A stretch of DNA of 64,000 bases from Pseudanabaena sp. lw0831 (GCF_016584665.1 NZ_BBJB01000072.1:1-64000); one strand, 5' to 3'. Shown: positions 1-8,539, counted from the stretch's first letter. Numbers and translations: made by a program. Notes: generated by a model not told the origin, from the sequence alone.

Positions 1-33
1 CCCCAACTTTTTTTGGTTTTATATGGATCATTT

Positions 34-855
34 TTACAGTAATTTTTCTAAGCCATAAATAAGTGACTTGAGCGCAAGTACTTTGCGAACACAAAGCAAT
101 ACACCTGCCATATAGCAGGTGCGATCGCTAGCATTATGCTCAATTTTTAAGGTCTCGCCCATTGCGCCAAAAATCACTTCTTGCCGCGCAACTATTCCAG
201 GAATACGCACACTATGAATACGAATGTTTTCGCCATATGTCGCGCCCCTTGCACCTGTGAGATGCTCTTTTTCATCGACACTAGGCGGATTAAAAGATTG
301 ACCTAATTCTGAGAGCATTTGCGCGGTTTTGATCGCAGTACCGCTAGGAGCATCAGCTTTTTGATTGTGGTGCAGTTCGATAATTTCCACATGCTGGAAA
401 TATTTGGCGGCAGCGATCGCGGCTTGTTGCATCAAAATCACACCAACGGAGAAATTTGGGGCAATAATGCAGCCTGTACTCGCTTTGTCCGCAAAAATGG
501 CAAGATCGGCAATTTGCTGCTCACTTAAGCCCGTTGTGCCAACCACAGGGCGAACACCATAGGCGATCGCTGAGCGAATATTGTCATAAATGATGCTGGG
601 GTGGGTGACATCGACCATCACTGGTAGTTGTGATTCTTGCGCAGCTTGGGCAAGGACAACTTCGAGATTATCGGTCACGGGTATTTCTAATTCGCCAATA
701 CCAATAACTTCGCCGATATCCTCACCAATGTGGGATCTGCCGATCGCACCAACGAGCATCATGTCTGGTGATTGGGCGATCGCTTTGATAATTTCGCGCC
801 CCATTTTACCTGTCGCCCCAGAGACAACAACAGGGATTTTGGCAGTATTTGTCAT
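34..855 (-). CDS. dapB: 4-hydroxy-tetrahydrodipicolinate reductase DapB
   Basis: Reduces 4-hydroxy-tetrahydrodipicolinate to tetrahydrodipicolinate with NAD(P)H in the lysine/diaminopimelate pathway, in the cytoplasm. The 273-aa protein is full length for the family. The N-terminal Rossmann nucleotide loop GATGKMG lies at residues 13-19. The family signature [13 protein letters not shown], with the catalytic His pair and Lys, begins at about residue 162 and is intact. The start at 855 gives the expected short lead into the Rossmann strand. The gene stands alone on the minus strand. The 33 bases downstream to the window edge show no clear terminator. The identification is secure. Confidence 0.97.
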   Translation of the reverse strand: MTNTAKIPVVVSGATGKMGREIIKAIAQSPDMMLVGAIGRSHIGEDIGEVIGIGELEIPVTDNLEVVLAQAAQESQLPVMVDVTHPSIIYDNIRSAIAYGVRPVVGTTGLSEQQIADLAIFADKASTGCIIAPNFSVGVILMQQAAIAAAKYFQHVEIIELHHNQKADAPSGTAIKTAQMLSELGQSFNPPSVDEKEHLTGARGATYGENIRIHSVRIPGIVARQEVIFGAMGETLKIEHNASDRTCYMAGVLLCVRKVLALKSLIYGLEKLL

Positions 856-946
856 GGATTAAAACTGGAAAGCATATTGTCTTACGAGCTTAGCTCACAA
901 GATAGAGAAACCACAATTTTATTGAAAGCCCTATAGAAAAAAGCCT

Positions 947-1372
947 TTAGCTTGCTTCCAAATCTTCTAAATTAGTTGATTGCCAAGCTAATTTTTTGTT
1001 AATTAATTTGATGGCAAAGACGATCGCTAAGAATAGAATGCAACAAGAGATTGCTACTAATGTTTCTTTGATTTTCGGAGAAACAAATACAATAAAATCT
1101 CGATCTTTGATCAGTGCTGAAAAACTAGAAACGCAAAATGGCATGAGATAAAGTCGGAATGTTTGCCAGTAATCTACACTATCGCTCTTGTTAGAAGAGA
1201 TGCTTAATACAAGCCCTGTACCAATCACAGCACTTATCCCCAGAGCATTAATCCAAGTCTTGGGCGATGGATCAAAATAGAAATAAACGATAACGACATA
1301 CCAAATCAAATAGCACCAAAGCACCACTTTCCCGATCTTAATGTCGCGTAAATATTGAATTAACCACTTCAT
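947..1372 (-). CDS. Small integral membrane protein, unknown function
   Basis: Codes for 141 aa with about four hydrophobic segments (near residues 15-33, 42-58, 73-88 and 104-124) and a short charged tail, so it is probably an inner-membrane protein. I do not recognise the family. Its ATG overlaps the stop of the upstream cupin gene in an ATGA arrangement, so the two are almost certainly co-transcribed and translationally coupled. That suggests a shared but unknown role. No catalytic motif is visible. Confidence 0.7.
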   Translation of the reverse strand: MKWLIQYLRDIKIGKVVLWCYLIWYVVIVYFYFDPSPKTWINALGISAVIGTGLVLSISSNKSDSVDYWQTFRLYLMPFCVSSFSALIKDRDFIVFVSPKIKETLVAISCCILFLAIVFAIKLINKKLAWQSTNLEDLEAS

Positions 1373-1740
1373 GAATTTGTACCTTCGATATCGACAAGTT
1401 GATATCCCGCAGTAGCAGGACTAACCACTGAAATAAAAACTAGAGGCTCGTTCCCATTATTGAATACTCCATGCACTGAGCCAGTATGAGCAATCACAAC
1501 ATCTCCTGCGGCGATTGGTTGCGTATTGCCAGTTTTATCCAAATAATATTCTCCCTTGCCACTTATGATCGTCCAAGTGTCTTGTCCGTTGGGATGCAGG
1601 TGAGGCGGAATTTTTTGGTTTGGGTTGATATACCAAGCGACAACAACTGCATCTGGGGATTCAGTAACTACTGAACGAATTGGCTCTCCATCGGTTGTTT
1701 GAAAAAATTGAGAGCTATCGAATATCCGAGCTTTACTCAT
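1369..1740 (-). CDS. Cupin-domain protein
   Basis: Single-domain cupin of 123 aa. Motif 1 reads PPHLHPNGQDTW and motif 2 HTGSVHGVFN, which supply the His residues of a metal site in the small beta-barrel. Enzymatic or sensor cupins of this size bind a divalent metal, but the substrate cannot be told. The reading frame stays open upstream to 1866. I chose the ATG at 1740 because residues after it (MSKARIF) enter the cupin fold at once, while the 42 upstream residues look non-native. It is the first gene of a two-gene unit with the membrane protein at 947-1372. Confidence 0.8.
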   Translation of the reverse strand: MSKARIFDSSQFFQTTDGEPIRSVVTESPDAVVVAWYINPNQKIPPHLHPNGQDTWTIISGKGEYYLDKTGNTQPIAAGDVVIAHTGSVHGVFNNGNEPLVFISVVSPATAGYQLVDIEGTNS

Positions 1741-1858
1741 GATTATCTTGTTTTTTTGCTTTGCTTTATTAGCAAGTTGGAGTCTAGCAACATTTACAAC
1801 TTTGGATTGTCTGATCTCGCACCTTTCAAGGATAGCTAACCAAACAATTTTCATACCC

Positions 1859-1890
1859 ATTATCAAAAGTGCTCCTACACTTTCGATAAT
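1859..1890. repeat. Imperfect hairpin, 13-bp arms
   Basis: ATTATCAAAAGTG at 1859-1871 pairs with CACTTTCGATAAT at 1878-1890 with one mismatch and a 6-base loop. It lies upstream of the chosen cupin start and could be a leader structure or an element remnant. Confidence 0.55.
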
Positions 1891-1920
1891 GGGAAATCAA
1901 ACCCAGTAAGATTTTGAGAA

Positions 1921-2049
1921 CCAGTATTATTTTTGCAATAATACTGGTTCTCATTTTAAGAATTGGTTCTTCGAGTTTTCCCGCGCCACAAGCGCGGGAA
2001 AACTCGAAATTCGTCTCATAATGAGAATTTCTGCAAAAATTATTTCTGG
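1921..2049. repeat. Large fold-back element upstream of rpmB
   Basis: Three nested pairings. The outer arms (1921-1937 and 2032-2049, both containing ATTATTTTTGCA or its complement and ending in CCAG/CTGG) face each other imperfectly. A local hairpin pairs 1921-1930 with 1938-1947. The centre is a perfect 15-bp stem, 1972-1986 with 1992-2006, and a 5-base loop. The size (about 129 bp), terminal inverted repeats and lack of coding capacity fit a MITE-like element. It lies about 65 bases before the rpmB start, so it may also shape that leader. Confidence 0.6.
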
Positions 2050-2115
2050 ATTGCAAAAGTATGCTTTAAGGTTGTAGTATGGTTAGCTGGACTGAAAAAA
2101 TAGGAGACTAGTACT

Positions 2116-2352
2116 ATGAGTCGTGTATGCCAACTAACAGGCAAAAAAGCCAATAATTCCGTATCGATTTCTTTCTCACACAAGCGTCATAAGCACTTAC
2201 AACACGTAAACTTACAAGACAAAAGAATCTGGTGGGAAGAAGGAAAGCGTTTTGTAAAATTACAAATTTCCACCAAAGCTATCAAAACTTTGCAAAAGAA
2301 AGGGCTAGCTGCATTTGCGAAAGAAGCAGGGCTTAACCTTAGCAAGTTCTAA
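2116..2352 (+). CDS. rpmB: 50S ribosomal protein L28
   Basis: Structural protein of the large ribosomal subunit. The 78-aa sequence starts [11 protein letters not shown], the invariant L28 opening, continues with the conserved N-S-V-S-F-S-H and K-R-H stretches, and ends at the expected length. A ribosome-binding site GGAGA lies about 9 bases before the ATG. It is transcribed alone, with its own hairpin terminator directly after it and tyrA starting 47 bases downstream on the same strand. Confidence 0.97.
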   Translation: MSRVCQLTGKKANNSVSISFSHKRHKHLQHVNLQDKRIWWEEGKRFVKLQISTKAIKTLQKKGLAAFAKEAGLNLSKF

Positions 2353-2359
2353 ATAATAA

Positions 2360-2380
2360 AAGGGGTGCAAGACACCCCTT
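2360..2380 (+). terminator. rpmB terminator hairpin
   Basis: AAGGGGTG (2360-2367) pairs with CACCCCTT (2373-2380) around a 5-base loop and is followed by TGTTG. The compact GC-rich stem directly after the L28 stop fits an intrinsic terminator, though the T tract is short. Confidence 0.7.
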
Positions 2381-2399
2381 TGTTGTGTGGAAGAGTTTT

Positions 2400-3269
2400 A
2401 TGAATATTGGTGTCGTCGGTTTAGGGTTAATTGGTGGCTCGCTAGGGTTAGATCTGCTCGCTTCATCGCAAGATCATAACTACGTTTGGGGCATCAGTCG
2501 CAATCCTGAAACCTGCAAACAAGCAGAAGAGATCGCTGCCGTAAGTATCGCTAGCACAAATATTGCAGATATACCTGATCGCATTCTTGCCCAAACTGAT
2601 ATCGTCGTCATCTGTACGCCGATCGCAGCAATTTTGCCGACGATTTCCGAGATCGCGCCAAAATTAGCTTCTAACGTCATTTTTACGGATGTTGGCTCAG
2701 TCAAATCAGCGATCGTCGAGCCAGCATTGAAGATTTGCCAGCAATTTAATCAGCGATTTGTGGGCAGTCATCCGATGGCGGGAACTGCATTTCAAGGAAT
2801 TTTAGCTGCCGAACGCAATCTATTTCAAAATCGTCCCTGTGTGGTTACGCCTAGTGATGATCTTGAGGCTGTTGAGAAAGTGCGATCGCTATGGCAGTCA
2901 GTGGGTATGAATGTCTATGAATGTAGCGCCGAAGAACACGATCGCGCCGTCGCCATGATTAGTCATGCCCCTGTGATGATTAGTGCTAGTTTGATCGCTG
3001 CTTGTCAAGCAGAAAGCGATCGGACGGTTTTAAAATTAGCGCAAAATTTAGCGAGTTCAGGCTTCCGTGATACTAGTCGCGTTGGCGGTGGTAATCCTGA
3101 ACTAGGGAGACTAATGGCGGAATATAATCAATCGGCTGTATTGCGATCGCTACAAAACTATCAGCAATCATTGCAAGCAGTGATTGGTTTAATTGAGAAC
3201 AAACAATGGGAAGACTTAGAATCTTTTTTGGCTAATACTCAAAGCGATCGCGCATTTTACGTTGATTAA
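2400..3269 (+). CDS. tyrA: Prephenate/arogenate dehydrogenase TyrA
   Basis: Oxidative decarboxylation step of tyrosine synthesis. In cyanobacteria this family is usually NADP-dependent arogenate dehydrogenase (family knowledge; cofactor choice is not proven here). The product is 289 aa with the Rossmann loop GLGLIGGSLG near residues 7-16, the GSHPMAGT motif and the SHAPVMISA helix of the catalytic domain. There is no ACT or chorismate mutase domain. I chose ATG 2400 over an upstream in-frame start because GGAAGAG lies 5-7 bases before it and the protein then opens directly with MNIGVVG. It ends at a bidirectional terminator shared with the converging phosphatase. Confidence 0.93.
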   Translation: MNIGVVGLGLIGGSLGLDLLASSQDHNYVWGISRNPETCKQAEEIAAVSIASTNIADIPDRILAQTDIVVICTPIAAILPTISEIAPKLASNVIFTDVGSVKSAIVEPALKICQQFNQRFVGSHPMAGTAFQGILAAERNLFQNRPCVVTPSDDLEAVEKVRSLWQSVGMNVYECSAEEHDRAVAMISHAPVMISASLIAACQAESDRTVLKLAQNLASSGFRDTSRVGGGNPELGRLMAEYNQSAVLRSLQNYQQSLQAVIGLIENKQWEDLESFLANTQSDRAFYVD

Positions 3270-3270
3270 A

Positions 3271-3303
3271 TTGAAGAGAGGGCGCAAAGCGCCCTCTCTT
3301 CAA
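3271..3303. terminator. Bidirectional terminator between tyrA and the phosphatase gene
   Basis: Perfect 15-bp stem, 3271-3285 with 3289-3303, and loop AAA. The core is GGGCGC-AAA-GCGCCC. The stop codon of the minus-strand phosphatase lies inside the right arm, so the hairpin serves both converging genes. A T run follows on the plus strand. Confidence 0.85.
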
Positions 3304-3770
3304 TTTTTGGGAAAAGATTTGAGAAGACCACCACAGGCATCAAATAGCAAATCGATGACATAGTTAAATCCATCTGCACCACCGTAATAGGGATCAGGAA
3401 CTTCTTTATCGGTGTAAGTTTCGCAGAAGTCACACATCATCTTCACCTTGTCCGTAAATTTCCCTTGCGGATCGAGAGCGAGAATATTGCGATAGTTATC
3501 TTTGTCCATCGCCAGAATTAAGTCAAATTCTCGCAAATCCATCGCCTCAAACTGTCTAGCCGAGCCAACAAAATCTAAGCCGCGTTCTTTGGCAGCCGCA
3601 CGCATACGGCGATCAGGTGGTGCACCCACATGCCAGCCACCAGTACCAGCCGAGTCACAGATAAAGAAATCGCCTAGTCCTTGCTTCGCAACTAAATGAT
3701 TCATAATATTTTCTGCCGCAGGCGATCGGCAAATATTTCCGAGGCAAACAAATAGAAGTTTTTGGGTCAT
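3300..3770 (-). CDS. Low-molecular-weight protein-tyrosine phosphatase
   Basis: Cytoplasmic phosphotyrosine phosphatase of the Wzb/LMW-PTP class. The 156-aa protein has the P-loop signature C-L-G-N-I-C-R-S, with nucleophile Cys9 and Arg15, and the general-acid motif DPYYGG beginning at Asp126. Both are intact, so activity is likely. The second P-loop Cys (Cys14) is the usual redox-regulatory partner in this family. Arsenate reductases of the same fold are an alternative, but the DPYY motif and its spacing favour a phosphatase. Substrates cannot be read from context. Confidence 0.93.
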   Translation of the reverse strand: MTQKLLFVCLGNICRSPAAENIMNHLVAKQGLGDFFICDSAGTGGWHVGAPPDRRMRAAAKERGLDFVGSARQFEAMDLREFDLILAMDKDNYRNILALDPQGKFTDKVKMMCDFCETYTDKEVPDPYYGGADGFNYVIDLLFDACGGLLKSFPKN

Positions 3771-3790
3771 ATTTATATTCCATAAACCAT

Positions 3791-3819
3791 GTAAAGGTGC
3801 TGCTTTGCAGCACCTTTAC
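3791..3819 (-). terminator. Hairpin after the alcohol dehydrogenase gene
   Basis: Perfect 13-bp stem, 3791-3803 with 3807-3819, and loop TTT. It sits just beyond the stop of the minus-strand dehydrogenase and before the phosphatase start, so a terminator role is likely. Confidence 0.75.
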
Positions 3820-3828
3820 AAAAAGAAG

Positions 3829-4983
3829 TTAAGCACAGAGCGCTAAAATTTGTTCGACAATCTTGGGTGTAACATCTTGATTTTCGCCTAAAGCGACAAA
3901 ACCACGTTTCTCGAAGCGATCGATAATTTTGGGAATCACATCTAGTCCCACGCCGTAGTCTGACAGATGGGTACAAACGCCGACAGTCTCAAAAAAGTCG
4001 CGAGTTTTCGCGATCGCCCGATCAATGCGTACCTCCTCCGTGCCATCGACAAGACCCCAAACGCGATCGGCATATTGCAAGAGCTTTTGCCTTTTGCGAT
4101 CGCGTCTAATCGTCAGCGTGTTAGGCAGAACAATCGCCAAAGTTTGAGCATGATCGATGCCATGTAGCGCCGTTAGCTCATGACCGATCATGTGCGTTGC
4201 CCAATCTTGAGGTACACCGACACCGATCAATCCATTGAGCGCCATCGTGGCGCACCACATCACGTTGGCTCTTGCTTCGTAGTTATGAAGATCCGCTAAG
4301 ACCTTGGGAGCTTCTTCGATCAAGGTTTTGAGAATAGACTCAGCCATCCGATCCTGCAATGGGGCATTGGCAGGATATGTCAAATACTGTTCCATAACAT
4401 GAACATAGGCATCAACTATTCCATTACTAACCTGACGAATAGGCAACGAGTAAGTCGTTTCAGGGTCTAGTACTGAGAATTTGGGAAATACAAATGGGCT
4501 AGAGAAAAACAACTTGTCTTGGGTTGCCCATTTAGTAACTACAGAGTTAGTGTTCATCTCGGAACCAGTAGCTGGCAAAGTCAACACTGCACCAAAGGGA
4601 ATCGCTAATTTTACAAGGGCTTGCTTGGCACAAATATCCCAAGGATCGCCTTCAAAGGGAACAGCAGCAGCAATAAATTTTGTACCATCAAGGACGGAGC
4701 CACCGCCCACTGCCAGCAAAAAATCTATTCCTTCATCTCGAATCAGTTCAACTGCTTTGAGCAATGTTTCCAGATGTGGATTTGCTTCAATCCCACCAAA
4801 TTCGAGAAAGCTACGACCAGCAAGGGCGGTCTTTACCTGTTCGTAAACTCCATTGGTTTTGATGCTACCGCCACCATAGATGATTAAGATTTTGGCATCA
4901 GTAGGGATTTCAGTACTGATATTCGCAATTTGACCTTTGCCAAATAAAATCTTGACTGGATTGTAAAAAGCAAAATTTTCCAT
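3829..4983 (-). CDS. Iron-containing alcohol dehydrogenase, YqhD/butanol dehydrogenase type
   Basis: Group III metal-dependent dehydrogenase of 384 aa. Family members reduce aldehydes with NADPH, and YqhD scavenges short-chain and lipid-derived aldehydes. The nucleotide motif GGGSVLDGTK is at residues 93-102. The four expected metal ligands are Asp191, His195, His264 and His278, with the same spacing as in YqhD. I placed the start at ATG 4983 because MENFAFYNP is the family's opening; the frame extends 13 codons further but with poor similarity. It lies between two hairpins, so it is a single-gene unit. The physiological substrate is unknown. Confidence 0.92.
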   Translation of the reverse strand: MENFAFYNPVKILFGKGQIANISTEIPTDAKILIIYGGGSIKTNGVYEQVKTALAGRSFLEFGGIEANPHLETLLKAVELIRDEGIDFLLAVGGGSVLDGTKFIAAAVPFEGDPWDICAKQALVKLAIPFGAVLTLPATGSEMNTNSVVTKWATQDKLFFSSPFVFPKFSVLDPETTYSLPIRQVSNGIVDAYVHVMEQYLTYPANAPLQDRMAESILKTLIEEAPKVLADLHNYEARANVMWCATMALNGLIGVGVPQDWATHMIGHELTALHGIDHAQTLAIVLPNTLTIRRDRKRQKLLQYADRVWGLVDGTEEVRIDRAIAKTRDFFETVGVCTHLSDYGVGLDVIPKIIDRFEKRGFVALGENQDVTPKIVEQILALCA

Positions 4984-5000
4984 GACTAACTCAAAAACAT

Positions 5001-5027
5001 TAAAGTTGATGCTTTGCATCAACTTTA
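5001..5027 (-). terminator. Hairpin after pyk
   Basis: Perfect 12-bp stem, 5001-5012 with 5016-5027, loop TTT. It lies immediately after the pyk stop on the minus strand and upstream of the dehydrogenase ATG. It is probably the pyk terminator. Confidence 0.72.
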
Positions 5028-5034
5028 AATATAA

Positions 5035-6807
5035 CTAAAACGTTAGATCGTCCGATCTCGAACCTGAATAGATCATGCCTTTGCTGAAGTTAACACTCAG
5101 TGGTTCACCATCGCGAATGAAGCCTGTGGCATTGTGAACCCCGATCAAAACTGGTATACCCAGCCTTCGACCGATCACCACTGCATGAGAATCAAGACTT
5201 GATTCTTCAGTAATTACGGCAGATGCTTTGCGAATTACTTCGATATAGTCGGCATCAGTGCGATCGATGACAAGAATTTCACCTTCGTTAAAGTCGCGGA
5301 CATCAAGGTGATGGAAAGCAACTCTAGCGCGTCCATGAACAATACCAGAGCCGATGCTTAAGCCTTTGCCAACTACCGATGAAACAAATTCCACTTTGAT
5401 TAAATCCGTAGAGCCTGCCACGTCTTGCAGTGTGCCTGCCGACATAACCACCAAATCACCTGCGGAGAGCAATTTCATCTCTTGAGCAAGGTTGAGGGCG
5501 GCTTCAAAATTTTGTCTTGCGGATGGTAAGGATATTAATACCATTGGCTGCACACCCCAGACCATTTGCAAGCGACGCGCTACTTGGACATTGGGTGTAA
5601 CTGCCAAAATCGGAATCGGTGGACGGAATTTGCTGACATTACGAGCCGTTGAGCCTGTCTTAGTGAGAGTAACGATCGCAGCGGCATTTAGTTGGATCGC
5701 AATCCTCCCTACAGCCTGACTAATCGCATTGGGGACAGCGCGTCCCATGCTTTCAATAGGTTGCATTTTTAGATCTTGCTCTCTTTCAATGCGAACGGCA
5801 ATTCTTGCCATCGTTTCTACAGCCAAGATCGGATATTTTCCCACCGCAGTTTCGTTAGAGAGCATTACGGCATCAGTACCATCGATGATCGCATTTGCCA
5901 CGTCGGAAATTTCGGCGCGGGTGGCCCGAGGACTGCTGACCATGCTATCCAGCATTTGTGTCGCTGTAATTACAGGAATGCCAAGGCGATTGGCAGTTTT
6001 AATCAATTGCTTTTGAGCGATCGGTACATCTTCCGCAGGAATTTCCACGCCAAGATCGCCCCGCGCCACCATTACCCCATCGCAGACCGAGAGAATAGCT
6101 TCCATGTTAGAGATCGCTTCGTGCTTCTCGATTTTGGCAATAACACTAGCCTTCCGCCCTGAAGCGGCAATCAAGTCTTTAACCTCTAGCACATCTTCAG
6201 GATTGCAGACAAAGCTAAGTGCTACCCAATCTACGCCTTCAGCCAAACCAAAACGTAAGTCTTCGCGATCTTTATCAGTCATCGCACTGACTAATAAGTG
6301 AACGTTCGGGAAATTTACCCCTTTATTATTAGAAAGCGTGCCACCAATGACCACGCGACAATAGAGATCGCCTAATTCCACATTTACAGCTTCGACGACC
6401 ATCTCAACTTTGCCGTCATCGAGCATGATTACTGCGCCGATTGGCACTTCTTCGGCAAGCGTGTCATAGGTAATGCAACTAATTTCAGAATTACCATCAA
6501 CTTGGCGGCTTGTGAGGGTAAATTTGTCACCTTTATTAAGAGTAATTGGGCCTTCTTTAAATACTCCAAGGCGAATTTTTGGACCTTGCAAATCCTGCAA
6601 AATGCCCACAGGTTGATTGAGTTCACTAGATACTTGGCGAATATTGCAAATGCTGCGATGGTGGTCAGCATGAGTGCCGTGGGAAAAGTTAAGGCGAAAA
6701 GTACTTGCACCTGCTTCAATAAGCTGGCGAATCATATCGGGGCTACTGGTCGCGGGTCCAATAGTAGCAACAATTTTTGTGCGACGAAAAGTTTCTCTAA
6801 CGGTCAT
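5035..6807 (-). CDS. pyk: Pyruvate kinase with C-terminal phosphohistidine-type domain
   Basis: Converts phosphoenolpyruvate and ADP to pyruvate and ATP. The 590-aa protein starts with the typical RRTKIVATIGPA strand and includes the metal/substrate segments NFSHGTH, IAKIEKHEA and ARGDLGVE, and the TATQMLDSM helix. It is about 110 residues longer than the E. coli enzymes. The extra C-terminal part, with SSLDSHAVVIGRRLGIPVL, resembles the swivelling phosphohistidine domain of PEP-utilising enzymes, and the same extension is seen in many cyanobacterial and Bacillus pyruvate kinases. The catalytic His-type motif is not clearly conserved, so the domain is probably structural or regulatory. Confidence 0.95.
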   Translation of the reverse strand: MTVRETFRRTKIVATIGPATSSPDMIRQLIEAGASTFRLNFSHGTHADHHRSICNIRQVSSELNQPVGILQDLQGPKIRLGVFKEGPITLNKGDKFTLTSRQVDGNSEISCITYDTLAEEVPIGAVIMLDDGKVEMVVEAVNVELGDLYCRVVIGGTLSNNKGVNFPNVHLLVSAMTDKDREDLRFGLAEGVDWVALSFVCNPEDVLEVKDLIAASGRKASVIAKIEKHEAISNMEAILSVCDGVMVARGDLGVEIPAEDVPIAQKQLIKTANRLGIPVITATQMLDSMVSSPRATRAEISDVANAIIDGTDAVMLSNETAVGKYPILAVETMARIAVRIEREQDLKMQPIESMGRAVPNAISQAVGRIAIQLNAAAIVTLTKTGSTARNVSKFRPPIPILAVTPNVQVARRLQMVWGVQPMVLISLPSARQNFEAALNLAQEMKLLSAGDLVVMSAGTLQDVAGSTDLIKVEFVSSVVGKGLSIGSGIVHGRARVAFHHLDVRDFNEGEILVIDRTDADYIEVIRKASAVITEESSLDSHAVVIGRRLGIPVLIGVHNATGFIRDGEPLSVNFSKGMIYSGSRSDDLTF

Positions 6808-6839
6808 GGATTGTCAGCTAACGGCGAACCTCAAACATA

Positions 6840-6882
6840 CCAGATAGTCATGACAATTCTCCAAACTGTCATGACTATCTGG
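6840..6882. repeat. Perfect 16-bp inverted repeat upstream of pyk
   Basis: CCAGATAGTCATGACA at 6840-6855 is repeated in inverse at 6867-6882 with an 11-base loop. It starts 33 bases upstream of the pyk ATG on the template for the leader. It could be a 5' leader hairpin or a regulator site. It is AT/GC mixed and has no T tract, so it is not an obvious terminator. Confidence 0.6.
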
Positions 6883-6970
6883 GGCAAGAGTTACACTAAT
6901 ACTTCAGTCAGCTTCAAAAACTCGTATACCAAGGTCATCTAAAATCAAGCGATCGCAAAAACCCTAGTTT

Positions 6971-7082
6971 TATAGCAATGTAAGTTTTGCTTAGGACTTA
7001 AAACCCAAAAGATGAGTGGCGGTGCTTCGCACCGCCACTCATCTTTTGGGTTTTGATTTGTCCTATCTCTTGCATTGCTATA
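6971..7082. repeat. Full-length palindromic element, 26-bp core stem
   Basis: The core is a perfect 26-bp stem, 7000-7025 with 7029-7054, with loop TTC; its ends are AAAACCCAAAAG and the complement. Outside it, TATAGCAATG at 6971-6980 faces CATTGCTATA at 7073-7082, and AGGACT/TCCT segments also pair. The outer inverted repeats make this a roughly 112-bp MITE-like unit. The same core architecture recurs at 13825, 18720, 36245 and 50062. Confidence 0.8.
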
Positions 7083-7142
7083 GTTGACAGATCAAACTTT
7101 TGGATAAAATCGAGTTTCACCAGATTCCCCATATGAGCGATG

Positions 7143-7199
7143 GCATTATTAACAAAAAGAGAGAGTTGCTCAGCAACTCTCTCTTTTTGTTAATAATGC
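7143..7199. terminator. 28-bp perfect palindrome at the end of the M56 peptidase gene
   Basis: Bases 7143-7170 are the exact inverse complement of 7172-7199, with a single central base. The stop codon of the minus-strand peptidase (7190-7192) lies in the right arm. On the minus strand the stem holds AAAAAGAGAGAG-type purine runs. It probably terminates the blaI-M56 operon. Confidence 0.78.
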
Positions 7200-8074
7200 A
7201 AAGGTAATACAGCGAGTGGTAATAGGGAAAAACCAATCCAAAATAGCGATCGCCAAGAAAATTGGGGCAAAGGTTCGGGGTCGGCTAATAAAAAGTTAAC
7301 CCGCACTTCTAGCCGATCGCTAGGATTCGTCGCGCCAAAAGCCGCCGCAAAGGTTGGGGTTAGTTGCATATTGTTGCTAACCATCGCTAATAATGACTCA
7401 GCTAGTAACAAACCATCTGCATATTGAGCAGCCCAGCGATCAGCACGAAGTTCTCGCAATAACAGCAACTCCTCCCATAAAGCTTGGGTATTTGGCAACC
7501 AAGGCATCACTTGGCGTAGACAACCGAGCCAGAAAAACCAAAATGTATCGCGGTAATGAGCATGGGCGCGTTCATGTAATAGCACTGCTTCCAGATGATC
7601 TGCATCAAGGGTATCGAGCAAACCTTGGCTGACAAAAAGATGCGATCGCCAAAACCCAATTTGGGCAGCAAATAGCATCGGCATATTTAGCAATTTTAAA
7701 GGTTCATTAATCGGATTGAGAGCCTTGCAATCGACAACGAGATTTTGTAATTTTTGTAAAGATTGCCAGCCAATCCATGCAAGTTGACCACTCCGAAAAA
7801 TGCTGTAAATCAAAAACATCAAGGCGATCGCATAGCTAAGCCGCCCTGCTTGCAAGCCAATCATTTGTCCTTCTGATCCCATACATAGCACAGCGATCGC
7901 GGTCATCATTACTAATAGTGGCGGCAAAACAAAGGATACGAGCGCCTTCTGCCAACGCATCTGCCAACTCACAGGCTGAGTCACATCGCCGCTATTTTGC
8001 CAACCGTAGCGCAAGCCCCAAGCAAGGCAAAGCGAACCAAATATCATCACAAAATGTATGGAGAAAAAGGGCAT
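7190..8074 (-). CDS. M56-family membrane metallopeptidase (BlaR1/MecR1-like)
   Basis: Predicted membrane zinc protease of 294 aa. It has hydrophobic segments near residues 5-22, 46-65 and 80-95 and at the C-terminus, and a cytoplasmic-type HExxH motif (HERAH, residues 167-171) followed by ELRADRWA, which can supply the third ligand. Unlike BlaR1 it has no C-terminal penicillin-sensor domain. I chose ATG 8074, preceded by AGGAAGG 8 bases upstream, over a longer frame running into blaI. Only 4 bases separate it from the blaI stop, so the two form an operon. By analogy the protease may inactivate the repressor after a signal; the inducing signal is unknown. Confidence 0.85.
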   Translation of the reverse strand: MPFFSIHFVMIFGSLCLAWGLRYGWQNSGDVTQPVSWQMRWQKALVSFVLPPLLVMMTAIAVLCMGSEGQMIGLQAGRLSYAIALMFLIYSIFRSGQLAWIGWQSLQKLQNLVVDCKALNPINEPLKLLNMPMLFAAQIGFWRSHLFVSQGLLDTLDADHLEAVLLHERAHAHYRDTFWFFWLGCLRQVMPWLPNTQALWEELLLLRELRADRWAAQYADGLLLAESLLAMVSNNMQLTPTFAAAFGATNPSDRLEVRVNFLLADPEPLPQFSWRSLFWIGFSLLPLAVLPLHY

Positions 8075-8078
8075 AGAC

Positions 8079-8507
8079 TTAACCTTCCTGTGATTGTTCT
8101 CGCGATTGACGTATATTTTGGAGACGGACAGCGATCGCTTCAAGCTTGTCCATACTGGCATGATCGAGATCATTAGCAAAAGCGGCGACAATATCCGCAT
8201 CACCTATTTCTAAAAATCGATTTAGTTGTTGATACGCCTCTAATGCTTGTGCCTCATCGCGAGAAATTTTTGCTTGCCAATAGAGCGCACGCCCCTCCTT
8301 TTCGCAATGAATCCAGCCCTTTTGCTCCAGTCGGCGCAATACAGTCATCACTGAGCCATAGGCTAACTCGCGATCGGGATCAGACAAGATGCGATCGTGA
8401 ATATCCGTCGCACCTAGCCGCGTACTGTCCCATATAATATTCAGGATTTCCGACTCTAACGGGCCTAGCGATAATTGTTTCGGTCGATATTTCGGTAACG
8501 GGGTCAT
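8079..8507 (-). CDS. BlaI/MecI/CopY-family transcriptional repressor
   Basis: Winged-helix repressor of about 142 aa. The N-terminal half carries the family pattern LGPLESEILNIIWD...VMTVLRRLEQKGWI, followed by a helical dimerisation tail. It is directly upstream of the M56 peptidase, the classical BlaI/BlaR1 pairing, so it probably represses its own operon until cleaved. ATG 8507 is preferred; a TTG two codons upstream is possible. The upstream hairpins at 8540-8651 separate it from the divergent kinase gene. Target genes beyond the operon are unknown. Confidence 0.88.
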   Translation of the reverse strand: MTPLPKYRPKQLSLGPLESEILNIIWDSTRLGATDIHDRILSDPDRELAYGSVMTVLRRLEQKGWIHCEKEGRALYWQAKISRDEAQALEAYQQLNRFLEIGDADIVAAFANDLDHASMDKLEAIAVRLQNIRQSREQSQEG

Positions 8508-8539
8508 ACTCAAGCCGCATTATTTGATATCACTATAGC

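Larger units (their letters stand above)
1741..2115. other. Divergent spacer between cupin and rpmB, rich in fold-back DNA
   Basis: About 375 bases without a convincing gene. It holds a short hairpin (1859-1890) and a large fold-back element (1921-2049), followed by the rpmB leader with a purine-rich ribosome site (AGGAGA near 2102). The 76-aa minus-strand frame across it is produced by the inverted repeats and has no protein-like features. Confidence 0.6.
6808..7189. other. pyk upstream spacer with three palindromes
   Basis: About 380 bases with no credible gene. The spacer is mostly occupied by the three inverted repeats listed separately (6840-6882, 6971-7082, 7143-7199). The pyk promoter must lie upstream of 6807 on the minus strand, near the first repeat. 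No clear -35/-10 pair was recognised. Confidence 0.55.

Noticed and set aside
1826..2056. 76-codon minus-strand frame upstream of rpmB
   Set aside because: It is built from the inverted repeats of the fold-back element and has no protein-like pattern.
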